Part shown: in pieces, positions 1-6,666 of the stretch
Layout of the letters: each line of letters starts with the position of its first letter
Position numbering within the stretch: the first letter of the stretch is position 1
NCBI GenBank assembly: GCA_035501735.1
Contig: DATJVR010000052.1
Coordinates: 1 to 11,926 of the forward strand
DNA: 11,926 nucleotides
Source of the DNA: PNAI01 sp035501735
GTDB lineage: Bacteria; Pseudomonadota; Alphaproteobacteria; Rhizobiales; Xanthobacteraceae
Reading direction: 5' to 3'
The notes under the pieces: generated by a model
Told to the model about the DNA's origin: nothing
Database searches by the model: none
Seen by the model: the letters and a program-made list of their open reading frames with translations, nothing else
Position numbers and translations under genes: made by a program

Positions 1-178
1 CCGTGAGACGGTGCGCGCCTTCCGCAAGGACGTCACCGCCAAATGCTACGGCGGCGACGTCACCCGCAAGCGCAAGCTTCTCGACAAGCAGAAAGAAGGC
101 AAGAAGCGCATGCGCCAGTTCGGCAAGGTCGACATCCCGCAGGAGGCCTTCATCGCCGCGCTGAAGGTGGATGTGTGA
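1..178 (+). CDS. lepA: Elongation factor 4 (LepA), C-terminal end only
   Basis: The window opens inside this gene; the reading frame starts at base 2 and ends at the TGA at 176-178, leaving 58 residues. The stretch KLLDKQKEGKKRMRQFG followed by VDIPQEAFIAAL is the very conserved C-terminal tail of LepA/EF4, the ribosome-associated translational GTPase that can back-translocate stalled ribosomes. This tail is a basic, ribosome-contacting region unique to LepA and absent from EF-G. The G domain and all GTP-binding motifs lie outside the window, so only the family, not integrity of the full gene, can be judged. The palindromic repeat that begins 20 bases later may help end its transcript. The assignment by motif is strong. 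Confidence 0.93.
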   Translation, partial: RETVRAFRKDVTAKCYGGDVTRKRKLLDKQKEGKKRMRQFGKVDIPQEAFIAALKVDV

Positions 179-197
179 GGATTTCACTAACTCATTC

Positions 198-301
198 GGC
201 CTCATCCTGAGGAGCGGCCGAAGGCCGCGTCTCGAAGGATGAGGCCTCATGGTTCGAGACGCCCGCCTTCGCTGCGCTACGGCGGCCTCCTCACCATGAG
301 G
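198..301. repeat. Double stem-loop palindromic repeat (rhizobial intergenic type)
   Basis: Two adjacent imperfect palindromes fill most of the lepA to Rid-gene gap. The first has perfect 11-bp outer arms, GGCCTCATCCT at 198-208 and AGGATGAGGCC at 236-246, with an inner hairpin GCGGCC-GAA-GGCCGC at 214-228. The second has 9-bp arms, CCTCATGGT at 245-253 and ACCATGAGG at 293-301, with an inner CCGCC/GGCGG pair at 263-267 and 281-285. Elements beginning CCTCATCCTGAGGAGC are, from general familiarity, dispersed in many copies in Bradyrhizobium-like genomes. The element sits between convergent genes and could act as a bidirectional terminator, although neither arm is followed by a T-run. Confidence 0.8.
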
Positions 302-324
302 ATGACCCGAGAAAGACCACTCCC

Positions 325-717
325 TCACCCGCCAATCACCGCCACGCCCTGAATCTCGATCAGCATGCCAGGCCGCGCGAAATTCGACACCGTGATCAGC
401 GCGCTGGCCGGAAAATTTCCGTCCGGAAAAAATCCCGCACGCATCTGCACGAAGCGATCGCCGTGGCGCGGGTCGATGATGAACACCGTCATCGTCACCA
501 TGTTGGCGAGGCTGCCGCCGGCCTTCTTCAGCGTCTGGTCGAGCAGGCTGAAGATGGTGCGCACCTGCGCTTCGAAATTCCCCGAAATGTCGTTGCCGGC
601 CTCGTCGCGCGTGGCGGTCTGGCCCGCGAGCCACACGATTTTACCGCCCTGCGTGATGACCGCCGGCGAATAGGCCCGCGATGTCTGCTGCTCGCTCTTC
701 TCCATGTAGGTCGCCAT
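325..717 (-). CDS. Rid family (YjgF/YER057c/UK114) protein lacking the catalytic arginine
   Basis: The 130-residue product has the size and fold signature of the Rid superfamily, small trimeric proteins that in the RidA branch hydrolyse reactive enamine/imine intermediates such as 2-aminoacrylate. Visible landmarks are an AGQTA motif at residues 31-35, an amphipathic helix around 47-66, VTMTVFIID at 74-82, and the C-terminal LIEIQGVAVI at 119-128. In RidA the segment FPARS carries the arginine that binds the substrate carboxylate; here the equivalent is FPASA (102-106), so Ser105 stands where Arg is expected. This points to one of the uncharacterised Rid subgroups rather than a classical imine deaminase. 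The start is supported by GGGAGG (complement of 727-732), nine bases before ATG. It is divergent from mepA and probably monocistronic. Confidence 0.85.
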   Translation of the reverse strand: MATYMEKSEQQTSRAYSPAVITQGGKIVWLAGQTATRDEAGNDISGNFEAQVRTIFSLLDQTLKKAGGSLANMVTMTVFIIDPRHGDRFVQMRAGFFPDGNFPASALITVSNFARPGMLIEIQGVAVIGG

Positions 718-819
718 ATTTCTTAACCTCCCGATTAAGATTGGTTCATCTCTGTGGCAGTTAACCTGGCGTTGGTGACTAAAGCCTAGCTTTTCTCTTT
801 GAGCCTAGCAGGTTAGATT
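718..819. promoter_or_regulatory. Divergent promoter region between the Rid gene and mepA
   Basis: These 102 bases must hold the promoters of both flanking genes. A 6-bp inverted repeat, TCTTAA at 721-726 and TTAAGA at 735-740, encloses the complement of the Rid-gene Shine-Dalgarno sequence, so in that mRNA the GGGAGG would sit in the loop of a small hairpin. A 7-bp inverted pair, TAACCTG at 762-768 and CAGGTTA at 809-815, and a direct repeat GCCTAGC at 784-790 and 803-809 lie close to the mepA start. No convincing -35/-10 pair was found on either strand, so regulator identity is unknown. Confidence 0.45.
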
Positions 820-1773
820 ATGCTCATGCCGGGTCGGTTATTCTTACTATCGCTCGTGCTCCTGTTTTCCGCGCCAGCCGCCGTGCAAGCGCAGGATCTT
901 GGCTCGCTTGTGCCGGTGGCGCTTCCGCCGCTGGCCCATCCGAACGACCCGAACCTGCCCGCCAAGCAATTGTTCGGCCGCAAGGACGAACCTGCTCTGA
1001 TGCCGCCGCGAGCGATTGGTGCTTACTCCCACGGCTGTCTCGCCGGCGCGCAGATGCTCCCGATCACCGGCCCGACCTGGCAGGCGATGCGCCTCTCCCG
1101 CAATCGCAACTGGGCGCATCCCGAAATGATCAAGCTGATCGAGCGCATTTCGGCGAAGGTGCCGAAATTCGGCTGGCCGGGACTGCTCGTTGGCGACATG
1201 ACGCAACCCCGCGGCGGACCGATGATGAACGGACACGCCAGCCACCAGATCGGGCTTGACGCCGATGTCTGGTTCACGCCGATGCCGGATCACGAGCTCT
1301 CGCGCGAAGAGCGCGAAGACATGATGGCGACCAATCTCGTCAACGACACCTGGGACGACGTCCGGCCGGAAATCTGGTCGCCGGCCTATATCGCTTTGCT
1401 CAAGACCGTGGCCGAGGAGCCGCAGGTTGAGCGCGTCCTGGTCAACTACGCAATCAAGAAAGCGCTCTGCCGCGACGTCAAGGGCGACCGCCGCTGGTTA
1501 GGCAAGATGCGCATCGTGTTCGGCCACAACTATCACTTCCACATCCGCATCAAATGTCCGGCCGACAGCCCCGAATGCCATCCCGACAGCCCGCCGCCGA
1601 ATAACGACGATTGCTCGGAGAATGTGGGCTATTGGAGTTTCCACGACCGCTTCCGGCCGAAACCGCAACCGCCCGGCCCGCCGGGTCATCAGAAGACGCT
1701 CGCGGAATTGCCGCCGATGTGCCGGCAGGTCCTGAACGCACCGGGACCGACAACAGCCGCAAACAACCACTAG
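820..1773 (+). CDS. mepA: Penicillin-insensitive murein endopeptidase MepA (peptidase family M74)
   Basis: This is a 317-residue periplasmic zinc hydrolase expected to cut the D-Ala-meso-DAP cross-links of peptidoglycan. A Sec signal peptide covers about residues 1-24, with cleavage after AVQA. The M74 metal site is intact: GHASHQIGLDADVW at 138-151 supplies His142 and Asp149, and GHNYHFHIR at 235-243 supplies His241 with His236 and His239, in the same relative spacing as the E. coli enzyme. Six cysteines (73, 218, 246, 253, 265, 301) match the number that form three disulfides in MepA. Compared with the roughly 274-residue E. coli protein, it carries a longer proline-rich C-terminal tail (about 279-317). 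ATG at 820 is used; ATG at 826 is an alternative, because the SD is weak (AGG near 810-812). Its last four bases overlap the convergent GMC gene. Confidence 0.95.
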   Translation: MLMPGRLFLLSLVLLFSAPAAVQAQDLGSLVPVALPPLAHPNDPNLPAKQLFGRKDEPALMPPRAIGAYSHGCLAGAQMLPITGPTWQAMRLSRNRNWAHPEMIKLIERISAKVPKFGWPGLLVGDMTQPRGGPMMNGHASHQIGLDADVWFTPMPDHELSREEREDMMATNLVNDTWDDVRPEIWSPAYIALLKTVAEEPQVERVLVNYAIKKALCRDVKGDRRWLGKMRIVFGHNYHFHIRIKCPADSPECHPDSPPPNNDDCSENVGYWSFHDRFRPKPQPPGPPGHQKTLAELPPMCRQVLNAPGPTTAANNH

Positions 1774-3401
1774 GAACCCTTGGCGTCCGCGCGGATCATG
1801 GCGGCGCCTTTTTCGGCGATCATCATGGTTGGCGCCGCCGTGTTGCCGGACGTGATCGACGGCATCACCGAGGCATCGACCACTCTGATGCGGTCAAGGC
1901 CGATAATTCGCAGCCGCTCGTCGACCACGGCAAGGGGATCGCTGGCGCGGCCCATCTTTGCCGTGCCTACGGGATGAAAGATGGTCGTGCCGATGTCGCC
2001 GGCCGCCTTCAGCAGGCTCGCATCATCGTCGCCGGTTTTTGCTCCGGGCAGATATTCGATCGGGTTGAACGGAGCGAGCGCCGGCTGCCCCACGATCCGG
2101 CGCGTCACGCGGATCGAATCCGCCGCCACCTGCCGGTCCTCGTTGGTCGCAAGATAATGCGGCGCGATCACCGGCTTGTCGGCTGGATCGCGCGAGCGCA
2201 GGCGAACATGCCCGCGGCTGGTCGGATGAATGTTGGTGACGCTTGCGGTAAACGCCGGGAACGTATGCAAGGGCTCGCCGAAGCGGTCGAGCGACAAGGG
2301 CTGCACGTGATACTGGATGTTTGCCCGTTCGCGATGCGGATCGGACCGCGTGAAGATTCCGAGTTGCGACGGCGCCATCGTCAGCGGTCCGCGCCGGAAC
2401 AGCGCGTAGTTGAGCATCATGCGCGCGAAGCCGGTGCGCTGGTGGTAGATCTCGTTCAGCGTCTTCACGCCGGAAACCTTGTAGATCAGCCGCAGTTGCA
2501 AATGATCGTGCAGGTTCTCGCCGACTCCCGGCTTGTCGAGCACGAGCGGAATGCCGAACGCGGACAGCTGCGCAGCCGACCCAACGCCTGACAGCATCAG
2601 AAGCTGCACCGAGCCGATCGATCCAGCCGCGAGGATCACCTCGCCGCGGCAACGCGCCAGGCGTTCAACGCCGTCCTGCCGCCAGCGCACGCCGGATGCG
2701 CGCTTGCCTTCGAATACAACGCCGTCGACCAGACAATTGGTTTCCAGCCGCAAATTCGATCGATGTAAAACCGGCTTCAAAAATCCGCGCGCGGCCGACC
2801 AGCGCCGCCCGCGTTTCTGATTGACGTGATAGGTGCAGGAGCCTTCGTTATCGCCGGTGTTGAAATCGGCGATCTCCTGGATGCCGGCCTGCTTCGCCGC
2901 CGCACGAAAGGCGTCGAGCAAGTCCCAGCGTACCCGCGGCGGCTCTATCCGCCATTCGCCGCCGACCGCATGATGCGCGCTCGCGCCCAGAAAATGGTCT
3001 TCGTGCTGCTTGAAGAACGGCAACACGTCGTCCCAGCCCCAGCCAGCCAATCCTAGCTGTCTCCAATGGTCGTAATCGGCGGCCTGCCCGCGCATGTAGA
3101 TCATGGCATTGATCGAAGACGATCCGCCGATCACCTTTCCGCGCGGATAATTCAGGCTGCGTCCGTTCAGGCCGGGCTCGCTTTCGGTCTTGAACATCCA
3201 GTCGCCGCGCGGATTGCCGATGGCGAACAGATAGCCGACCGGAATATGGAACCAGATCCAGTTGTCGCGGCCGCCGGCTTCCAGCACCAGCACGCGCGAT
3301 TGCGGGTCCGCCGACAGCCGGTTGGCCAGCACACAGCCGGCCGAGCCCGCCCCCACGATGATATAGTCGAACTCGCCCTCGATTGGTGTTGCTTGCGTCA
3401 T
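1770..3401 (-). CDS. GMC-family FAD oxidoreductase (choline dehydrogenase-like)
   Basis: The 543-residue flavoprotein belongs to the glucose-methanol-choline family, which oxidises primary alcohols to aldehydes and passes electrons to the respiratory chain or a carrier. The N-terminal dinucleotide-binding motif GAGSAG is at 17-22 after a hydrophobic strand, and an acidic strand end (LEAGG, 40-44) follows. GMC signature 1 is PRGKVIGGSSSINAMIYMRG at 86-105, and signature 2 is the LAAGSIGSVQLL region near 260. The active-site pair is His476 (in FHPVGTAKMG) and Asn520 (in SITSGNTAAP). There is no betB, betC or choline transporter nearby, so an alcohol other than choline is likely. GGAGAGG (complement of 3406-3412), four bases before ATG, fixes the start. 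No signal peptide is visible. Its stop codon is embedded in the mepA stop codon. Confidence 0.93.
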   Translation of the reverse strand: MTQATPIEGEFDYIIVGAGSAGCVLANRLSADPQSRVLVLEAGGRDNWIWFHIPVGYLFAIGNPRGDWMFKTESEPGLNGRSLNYPRGKVIGGSSSINAMIYMRGQAADYDHWRQLGLAGWGWDDVLPFFKQHEDHFLGASAHHAVGGEWRIEPPRVRWDLLDAFRAAAKQAGIQEIADFNTGDNEGSCTYHVNQKRGRRWSAARGFLKPVLHRSNLRLETNCLVDGVVFEGKRASGVRWRQDGVERLARCRGEVILAAGSIGSVQLLMLSGVGSAAQLSAFGIPLVLDKPGVGENLHDHLQLRLIYKVSGVKTLNEIYHQRTGFARMMLNYALFRRGPLTMAPSQLGIFTRSDPHRERANIQYHVQPLSLDRFGEPLHTFPAFTASVTNIHPTSRGHVRLRSRDPADKPVIAPHYLATNEDRQVAADSIRVTRRIVGQPALAPFNPIEYLPGAKTGDDDASLLKAAGDIGTTIFHPVGTAKMGRASDPLAVVDERLRIIGLDRIRVVDASVMPSITSGNTAAPTMMIAEKGAAMIRADAKGS

Positions 3402-3588
3402 CTGGCCTCTCCGGACGCTACTTTACCCGGGCATCAGAGCCTTGCTAGTGTCCCTCAACGATCCGCGGTCCGCTGTACGCGCACTGCGATATGGTCCTGG
3501 AACGGCGCTTCCGGGGTGATCGTCTCAACACATCATCCAACCGTGGTGCGGCCTGCATTACGCGCGTCCGCTCCCGAGGAGTGCCGCC
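3402..3588. promoter_or_regulatory. Divergent intergenic region upstream of modA and the GMC gene
   Basis: These 187 bases separate the divergent GMC gene and the molybdate operon, so both promoters should lie here. A GAGGA Shine-Dalgarno at 3576-3580 precedes modA by eight bases, and GGAGAGG for the GMC gene lies at 3406-3412. I looked for a ModE-type box (AT-rich half-sites such as TATATAACG in inverted orientation) and saw none; the nearest resemblance, CGATATGG around 3487-3494, has no second half-site. No clear -35/-10 pair was seen. Confidence 0.35.
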
Positions 3589-4383
3589 ATGTTGAACATT
3601 CTTCGTCCGTTCGCCGTTCCCTTCGTCATCGCACAACTATGGATCGGCTGTTCCGCGCCCGTTCAGGCGCAGGACCAAACCATCATCATGTTCGCCGCGG
3701 CCTCGATGAAAAACGCGCTCGATGAGGTCAACGCCGCCTATACGAAGAAAAGCGGGGTCAAGGTGATATCGAGCTATGCCGCAAGCTCCGCGCTCGCCAA
3801 GCAGATCGAAGCTGGAGCGCCTGCCGATCTGTTCGCCTCGGCCGATCTGGAGTGGATGGATTACCTCGACCAGAAAAAACTCATCAGGGACAACACGCGG
3901 ATGAGCTTGCTGGGCAATCGACTGGTCTTGATCGCACCGAAAGATTCCAAAATCGGCAGCGTGACGATTAGCCAGGGCTTCGACCTTGCCAAGCTCGCCG
4001 GCGACGGAAAAATCGTCACCGGTGATGTGCGGGCAGTGCCGGTCGGAAAATACGCCAAGGCCGCACTCGAAAAGCTCGGCTCCTGGCAGGCGGCCGAAAA
4101 GCAATTCGCCATGGTCGAGAACGTGCGCGCCGCACTTGCTCTCGTCGCACGCGGCGAAGCGGTGCTTGGCATCGTGTACGAGACCGACGCGAAGGTGGAG
4201 CCTGGCGTGAAGATCCTCGGCACCTTCCCTGCGGATTCGCATCCCACCATCATCTATCCCGTTGCGCTAACTGCCAACGCCAAGCCGGAAGCCGCAGCCT
4301 ATCTGTCCTTCATGCGCTCCGGTAACGCGAAAGCCATATTCGAGAAATACGGCTTCACGTTCTTGATCAAGCCGACGTCGTGA
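3589..4383 (+). CDS. modA: Molybdate ABC transporter periplasmic binding protein ModA
   Basis: The 264-residue product is the periplasmic receptor that captures molybdate (and usually tungstate) and delivers it to ModBC. A signal peptide covers about residues 1-27, with cleavage after PVQA. Family motifs are in order: FAAASM at 35-40, YAASSALAKQI at 63-73, GAPADLFASAD at 76-86, AVPVGKYA at 149-156, ENVRAAL at 177-183 and GIVYETDA at 194-201. Taking E. coli ModA numbering with a shift of 27, the anion ligands correspond to Ser39, Ser66, Val152, Val179 and Tyr197, so the oxyanion pocket looks intact. Cys21 lies in the signal region, but its context (LWIGC) is a poor lipobox, so a lipoprotein is unlikely. 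It is the first gene of an operon with modB, modC and a fourth gene. Confidence 0.95.
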   Translation: MLNILRPFAVPFVIAQLWIGCSAPVQAQDQTIIMFAAASMKNALDEVNAAYTKKSGVKVISSYAASSALAKQIEAGAPADLFASADLEWMDYLDQKKLIRDNTRMSLLGNRLVLIAPKDSKIGSVTISQGFDLAKLAGDGKIVTGDVRAVPVGKYAKAALEKLGSWQAAEKQFAMVENVRAALALVARGEAVLGIVYETDAKVEPGVKILGTFPADSHPTIIYPVALTANAKPEAAAYLSFMRSGNAKAIFEKYGFTFLIKPTS

Positions 4384-4396
4384 GGACCTCTCTTTC

Positions 4397-4425
4397 TTCA
4401 CCTCCCCCCTCCAGGGGAGGGTGAA
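4397..4425 (+). promoter_or_regulatory. Stem-loop between modA and modB
   Basis: TTCACC-TCCCC (4397-4407) pairs with GGGGA-GGGTGAA (4414-4425) with one bulged G, leaving a short CCTCCA loop. The right arm contains GGGGAGGG, which would otherwise be an excellent ribosome-binding sequence for modB, and it ends about nine bases before the GTG start; a second SD-like AAAGG (4424-4428) overlaps its edge. There is no T-run, so it is more likely an mRNA-processing, stabilising or translation-tuning element, or a dispersed repeat, than a terminator. Confidence 0.55.
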
Positions 4426-4434
4426 AGGTCGCCC

Positions 4435-5127
4435 GTGTTAGAACTCGGTCCGGACGAATGGATCGCGATCCGGCTCTCGCTGCGGATCGCACTTGTCGCA
4501 ACAACCGTGGCGCTGCCGTTCGGCATTGCCATCGCCTGGTTGCTCGCCCGCAAGGATTTTTGGGGCAAATCGTTGCTCGACGGCATCGTGCACCTGCCGC
4601 TGGTGCTGCCGCCTGTCGTAACCGGTTATCTGCTCCTGATAACGTTCGGCCGCAAAGGCACCGTCGGCGGATTGCTCGCCGATCTCGGCATCGTGTTCTC
4701 GTTCCGTTGGACTGGCGCCGCCCTCGCCTGCGGCGTCATGGGTTTTCCGTTACTCGTGCGTGCGATCCGGCTGTCGTTCGAAGTGATCGACCGCCGGCTT
4801 GAAGACGCAGCGGCCACCCTCGGAGCCAACCACGTCTGGGTTTTTCTCACAGTGACTTTGCCGCTCGCATTACCGGGCCTGATCGCGGGCATGGTCCTGT
4901 GCTTCGCCAAGGCGCTCGGCGAATTCGGCGCCACCATCACCTTCGTCTCCAACATCCCCGGCGAAACGCAGACCATTTCCGCGGCGATCTACACCTATAC
5001 GCAAATCCCCAATGCCGACGCCGCCGCACTGCGCCTCGTGCTCGTCGCGGTCATCATTTCGCTTGCAGCGCTCGTCATATCGGAATGGTTCGCGCGCCGC
5101 GCCGGCCTGCGCTACCATGGAGATTGA
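4435..5127 (+). CDS. modB: Molybdate ABC transporter permease ModB
   Basis: The 230-residue inner-membrane protein would form the homodimeric channel of the molybdate importer. Hydrophobic segments fall at about 13-37, 48-71, 92-111, 134-160 and 198-217, the usual five to six spans of ModB. The EAA coupling-helix motif that contacts the ATPase is at 123-131 (EDAAATLGA), followed by a conserved GEFGATITF at 162-170. The length matches the family (about 225-230). The start is GTG at 4435; no in-frame ATG offers the conserved N-terminal WIAIRLSLRIA segment with a better SD, and AAAGG lies six bases upstream. The gene overlaps modC by 11 bases, which implies coupled translation. Confidence 0.94.
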   Translation: MLELGPDEWIAIRLSLRIALVATTVALPFGIAIAWLLARKDFWGKSLLDGIVHLPLVLPPVVTGYLLLITFGRKGTVGGLLADLGIVFSFRWTGAALACGVMGFPLLVRAIRLSFEVIDRRLEDAAATLGANHVWVFLTVTLPLALPGLIAGMVLCFAKALGEFGATITFVSNIPGETQTISAAIYTYTQIPNADAAALRLVLVAVIISLAALVISEWFARRAGLRYHGD

Positions 5128-5815
5128 ATTGCTTTCGGTCGACGTCGAAAAGCAGCTGGGCGGGTTTAGTCTCGCCGCCAAATTCGAAGCCGCCGGCGGC
5201 GTCACCGCTCTGTTCGGACCCTCCGGGGCCGGCAAATCCACGCTCGTCAACCTGATCGCCGGCCTCCTTGCGCCGGATCGCGGCCGCATCGCGCTCGACG
5301 ACCATGTGCTGTTCGATTCCGCCACTGGCGTAAATCTTCCGCCGCATCGCCGTCGCATCGGCTACGTTTTCCAGGAAGGCCGTTTGTTCCCGCATCTGAC
5401 AGTGGCGCAAAATCTTGATTACGGCCGCTGGATGCAGAAACTGCCGGCCGATACCGCCGAGACCGAACGCGTCGTTTCCCTGCTCGACATCGGACATCTG
5501 TTGCGGCGCCGACCCGGCAGGCTCTCGGGCGGCGAGCGCCAGCGCGTCGCGATGGGACGCGCGCTACTGATGAAGCCGCTGCTTCTTCTGCTCGATGAAC
5601 CGCTTGCTTCGCTCGATCGCGCGCGCAAGCTTGATATCCTCCCTTATCTTGCCCGCCTGCGCGACGAGGCAAAAATACCGATGATCTACGTCAGCCACCA
5701 AGCCGGCGAGATCGTGCGGATCGCGTCGCAGGTCATACGCATCGAAGACGGCCGGGTCATCGCCGATGGCGGGCTCGAACTGCTTGATGCGGAGCGGAAA
5801 GAAATGGTTTTCTAA
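5117..5815 (+). CDS. modC: Molybdate ABC transporter ATPase ModC, short form without the Mop/TOBE domain
   Basis: The 232-residue ATPase would power molybdate uptake. All nucleotide-binding motifs are present: Walker A GPSGAGKST at 34-42, Q-loop Gln86 in VFQEGRLFPHLTV, signature LSGGERQ at 136-142, Walker B LLLLLDEP at 155-162 with catalytic Glu161, D-loop SLD at 165-167, and H-loop His194 in YVSHQ. The E. coli protein is about 350 residues and ends in a molybdate-binding Mop/TOBE domain that trans-inhibits transport; this one stops soon after the nucleotide-binding domain. ATG at 5117 is chosen because it begins the conserved beta-strand MEIELLSVDVEKQ and overlaps the end of modB by 11 bases; a longer upstream extension would run through modB in another frame. 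No SD precedes it, which fits translational coupling. Confidence 0.93.
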   Translation: MEIELLSVDVEKQLGGFSLAAKFEAAGGVTALFGPSGAGKSTLVNLIAGLLAPDRGRIALDDHVLFDSATGVNLPPHRRRIGYVFQEGRLFPHLTVAQNLDYGRWMQKLPADTAETERVVSLLDIGHLLRRRPGRLSGGERQRVAMGRALLMKPLLLLLDEPLASLDRARKLDILPYLARLRDEAKIPMIYVSHQAGEIVRIASQVIRIEDGRVIADGGLELLDAERKEMVF

Positions 5816-5820
5816 CGTCC

Positions 5821-6642
5821 ATGTTTCCGCCCGAGCGAATCGTCTGTCTGACCGAGGAAACCGTGGAGACGCTTTATCTCCTCGGCGAGGATCGCCGTAT
5901 CGTCGGCGTGTCGGGTTATGCCGTGCGGCCGCCGCAGGTGCGGCGCGAGAAGCCGCGGGTCTCCGCATTCATTACCGCCGACGTGCCGAAGATCTTGGCG
6001 TTGGAGCCCGATCTCGTTCTCGCCTTTTCCGATTTGCAAGCCGATATCGTGGCGGAATTGATCCGCAAAGGCGTCACGGTGCATGCCTTCAACCAGCGTA
6101 ACCTCGCCGGCATCTTCGCCATGATCCGCATGCTCGGCGCCCTCGTCGGCGCCGCCGACAAGGCCGAGCAACTGGCGCGTTCGCTCGAGGATATAGTCGC
6201 GAAAGCCCGCGCGAACGCCGAACGGCAGCCGCACCGGCCGCGGATTTACTTCGAGGAATGGGACGATCCCATGATCTCCGGCATCGGCTGGGTCTCGGAG
6301 CTGATCGAAGTCGCAGGCGGCATCGATGTGTTCGAACGCCGTGCCGCCGAGAAGAGCGCGAAGGATCGCATTGTCTGCGCGCAGGACGTGATCGGCGCCC
6401 GGCCCGATATCATCATCGGCTCGTGGTGCGGGAAGAAATTCGTGCCCGCCAAGGTCGCGGCCCGCCCGGGCTTTGCAGCCATTCCGGCGGTTGCGGCGGG
6501 CCAACTGTTTGAGATCAAGTCGGCGTTGATTTTGCAGCCCGGCCCCGCGGCCTTGACCGATGGGCTGACCGCGCTCCGGACGATCGTGACGCAATGGGCA
6601 CAGAACGCGACTCGGGAAAAAGTTCGGCGCCTCGCGCCATGA
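5821..6642 (+). CDS. BtuF/TroA-type substrate-binding protein (cobalamin-binding-like) without signal peptide
   Basis: The 273-residue product resembles class III binding proteins (COG0614, BtuF/FhuD/FepB type), which have two lobes joined by a long helix. Visible landmarks are an N-terminal RIVCLTEETVETLYLLG (6-22), the first-lobe ILALEPDLVLAFSD (58-71), a long helix around 96-135 joining the lobes, IYFEEWDDPMISGIGW (142-157), GARPDIIIGSWCG (192-204) and QLFEIKSALILQPGP (228-242). The YFEEWDDPMISG segment is typical of proteins annotated as cobalamin-binding. Usual members are exported, but this one begins directly with the first beta-strand, and I see no in-frame upstream start codon that would add a signal peptide. 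It starts five bases after modC with no strong SD, so it appears to be co-translated with modABC. The ligand is unknown: a corrinoid, siderophore or molybdenum compound are guesses. Confidence 0.82.
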   Translation: MFPPERIVCLTEETVETLYLLGEDRRIVGVSGYAVRPPQVRREKPRVSAFITADVPKILALEPDLVLAFSDLQADIVAELIRKGVTVHAFNQRNLAGIFAMIRMLGALVGAADKAEQLARSLEDIVAKARANAERQPHRPRIYFEEWDDPMISGIGWVSELIEVAGGIDVFERRAAEKSAKDRIVCAQDVIGARPDIIIGSWCGKKFVPAKVAARPGFAAIPAVAAGQLFEIKSALILQPGPAALTDGLTALRTIVTQWAQNATREKVRRLAP

Positions 6643-6647
6643 GGCGC
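6627..6647 (+). terminator. Stem-loop overlapping the stop of the mod operon's last gene
   Basis: GCGCCTC (6627-6633) and GAGGCGC (6641-6647) form a perfect 7-bp stem with a 7-base loop, and the TGA stop (6640-6642) lies at the loop-stem junction. It is a compact GC-rich hairpin at the end of the operon, as expected of a terminator or 3'-end protecting structure, but it is not followed by a T-run, so intrinsic termination is uncertain. Confidence 0.45.
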
Positions 6648-6666
6648 GCAGCGACCGGTTAACACA

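Noticed and set aside
784..809. Direct repeat GCCTAGC (784-790, 803-809) as an operator
   Set aside because: A seven-base repeat 19 bases apart is weak evidence alone, and GCCTAGC also occurs by chance at 7401-7407; mentioned only within the intergenic entry.
1611..2591. 326-codon plus-strand frame across the GMC gene
   Set aside because: It is an antisense shadow of the GMC oxidoreductase, Arg/His-rich with no recognisable motif, and it also overlaps mepA out of frame.
3402..3588. ModE/Mo-responsive operator upstream of modA
   Set aside because: Only a lone CGATATGG was seen; there is no inverted partner half-site at the usual spacing.
3589..3672. ModA as a lipoprotein through Cys21
   Set aside because: The preceding residues LWIG do not make a good lipobox, and a normal signal-peptidase I site (PVQA) follows at 24-27.
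5012..5116. Longer reading frame extending modC upstream by 35 codons
   Set aside because: The extension lies wholly inside modB in another frame, is Ser/Arg-rich and unlike ModC; the conserved first strand begins at the ATG at 5117.
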